Part shown: positions 62,846 to 64,000 of the stretch, one piece after another | How the letters are laid out: every line of letters starts with the position of its first letter | Numbering within the stretch: the first letter of the stretch is position 1 | Assembly: GCF_007655135.1 (NCBI RefSeq) | Contig: NC_045131.1 | Coordinates: forward strand, 6,076,001-6,140,000 | Length of the DNA stretch: 64,000 nt | Direction: 5' to 3' | Source of the DNA: Punica granatum | Lineage: Eukaryota; Streptophyta; Magnoliopsida; Myrtales; Lythraceae | The notes under the pieces: generated by a model | What the model was told of the DNA's origin: nothing | Databases searched by the model: none | The model's input: only the letters and a program-made list of their open reading frames with translations | Position numbers and translations under genes: made by a program

Positions 62846-64000
62846 TTAACCCACAAATACTATAGCAAGTGACCCACACATAAACTAAACCTTATCATTG
62901 ATGAAGTGTACTCCCTCAATTTCTCTCTATTAGTATATCTCCTCAATGGGGGTGGGAGAGAGAGGGGGAGAGGTGGGATGGATGTGGGCTTATTGTGGTG
63001 TAGTTAATGGAAATGGAGAGAGCATTAAAAGAATTGGATTAAAGAGAAGGGATCTTGGAGTTGGATTTTAGCTCTTTAAGCTCAAAGAAAGGGGTACGTT
63101 AGGGAGAGGAGTGGGAGGAATCTAATCTAAAGAGGGTGAAATTTTTTGGTGGAATCGATGAGGAAAGAATATATGGGATTGAGAGGGAGGATGGGAATTG
63201 GGGGAGAGTTTCCTTTTCTAAGCATAATATGCTTTTGGGTTGGATTGGTTTTCAAATTTTTAAATTTGGAAAAAGAAGAGATTGATGAATGAAATTGAAA
63301 TTGAAAGAAATGAAAAGTAGGGCAAAAAATAGGGCTTGTTTGGGGGGTTAATTTCTTGGAAGGGAGAGATGGAGATGGAGATGGCTATGCCATTAGAAAT
63401 AGAATTTCTTTGTCTGACAAAAAGGTGGAAAAGATGACAAGGTCGAGATCATCATATGGGCTTTGGTGGTGGTGGTGGATTAGCTTTTCACTTTAAAGTA
63501 GAGAAAGTGAGAGGGAAAGAAAGAAAGATTATTCATATACATATGTATATGCTATATGAAAAAAAGAAAAGTAACGTGAGAGGAAATAGATTATTATGTG
63601 TCCCCACCTTTGCAATATATATATATATATATTTCCATCTATACTAAAATATACGTTCACAATGTATCATTAGATTTTTTTCCCAAGAGACAAGGTGAGT
63701 GCCGCTTATGGACCCTACTACACATCTATGGGGTATGTTTTACATGCATATAACATAGAATTTCGTGGTGTTTATGGGAGCCATGCGTGACATCTTGCAA
63801 TTTGATGGATAAAATCCGATATGACAATCGACAACATTAATTCAATAGTTCTCCTATGTTTCCTAGGACTACCAAAATGTACCGTAAGAATTTACTCATA
63901 TATATAAAACACATCTATCAAACTTAAAAGGACTCGTCGTAGAAAAAACACAATGTCACTAAATATATGTCGGTTTTCTATTTATGTAGCTAACAATATC
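62846..64000. other. SHR upstream region
   Basis: No gene is seen. 62900-63200 is strongly G/A-rich on the plus strand (pyrimidine-rich on the coding strand: GGGAGAGAGAGGGGGAGAGG and similar), typical of a plant 5' leader or proximal promoter. Further out are a GGTGGTGGTGG run near 63465, a TATATA run near 63617-63632 and plain AT-rich sequence to the window end. Confidence 0.45.

Noticed and set aside
62620..62856. Apparent overlapping upstream frame at the SHR start
   Set aside because: It begins at TTG rather than ATG, so it is not a credible plant uORF.

Overview
This window is nuclear DNA from a flowering plant, almost certainly a eudicot and probably a rosid. The evidence is GT-AG introns, AT-rich intergenic DNA, and proteins that read through as close relatives of Arabidopsis families. 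Myrtales (for example pomegranate) is a guess I cannot prove. Exon models were built by eye from reading frame, splice consensus and remembered family sequences. Every intron used is GT-AG, and every model closes in frame with lengths close to the known families.

Layout. 1-10.6 kb has no supported gene. It holds a Helitron-like element (677-1466) inside an older GGTT/AACC-rich repeat, a dimeric MITE (4.2-4.8 kb) and a second MITE (9.2-9.5 kb). 10.7-14.5 kb (+) is a type-I formin with an upstream ORF that overlaps its start codon. 17.2-19.2 kb (-) is a BTB-TAZ scaffold protein. 19.2-24.5 kb is repeat-derived. 24.5-29.2 kb (-) is an ACA1/ACA2-type calcium pump. 30.9-32.3 kb (+) is a VDAC porin. 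33.8-34.2 kb (-) is ribosomal protein L26 with a classic telo-box/site II promoter. 35.7-38.3 kb (+) is an NPH3-family BTB protein. 38.3-44.9 kb is a repeat block with a hAT-like element (39.9-41.2 kb). 44.9-46.5 kb (+) is plastid APS kinase. It is followed tail-to-tail by an unrecognised conserved gene (46.9-48.5 kb, -), which is head-to-head with PUB49/CYP65 (48.9-56.1 kb, +). 61.2-62.8 kb (-) is the GRAS regulator SHORT-ROOT.

These are independent housekeeping, signalling and developmental genes, not a pathway cluster. The only structurally linked pair is the divergent one sharing 368 bp at 48.5-48.9 kb.

I found no obvious new protein system. The most interesting unexplained structures are a roughly 1.5 kb near-complete inverted repeat (arms about 700 bp, loop about 90 bp) inside PUB49 intron 7, a second compact foldback between the calcium pump and VDAC promoters, the formin uORF with an ATGA stop/start overlap, and a dispersed SINE family, one copy of which abuts the RPL26 promoter.
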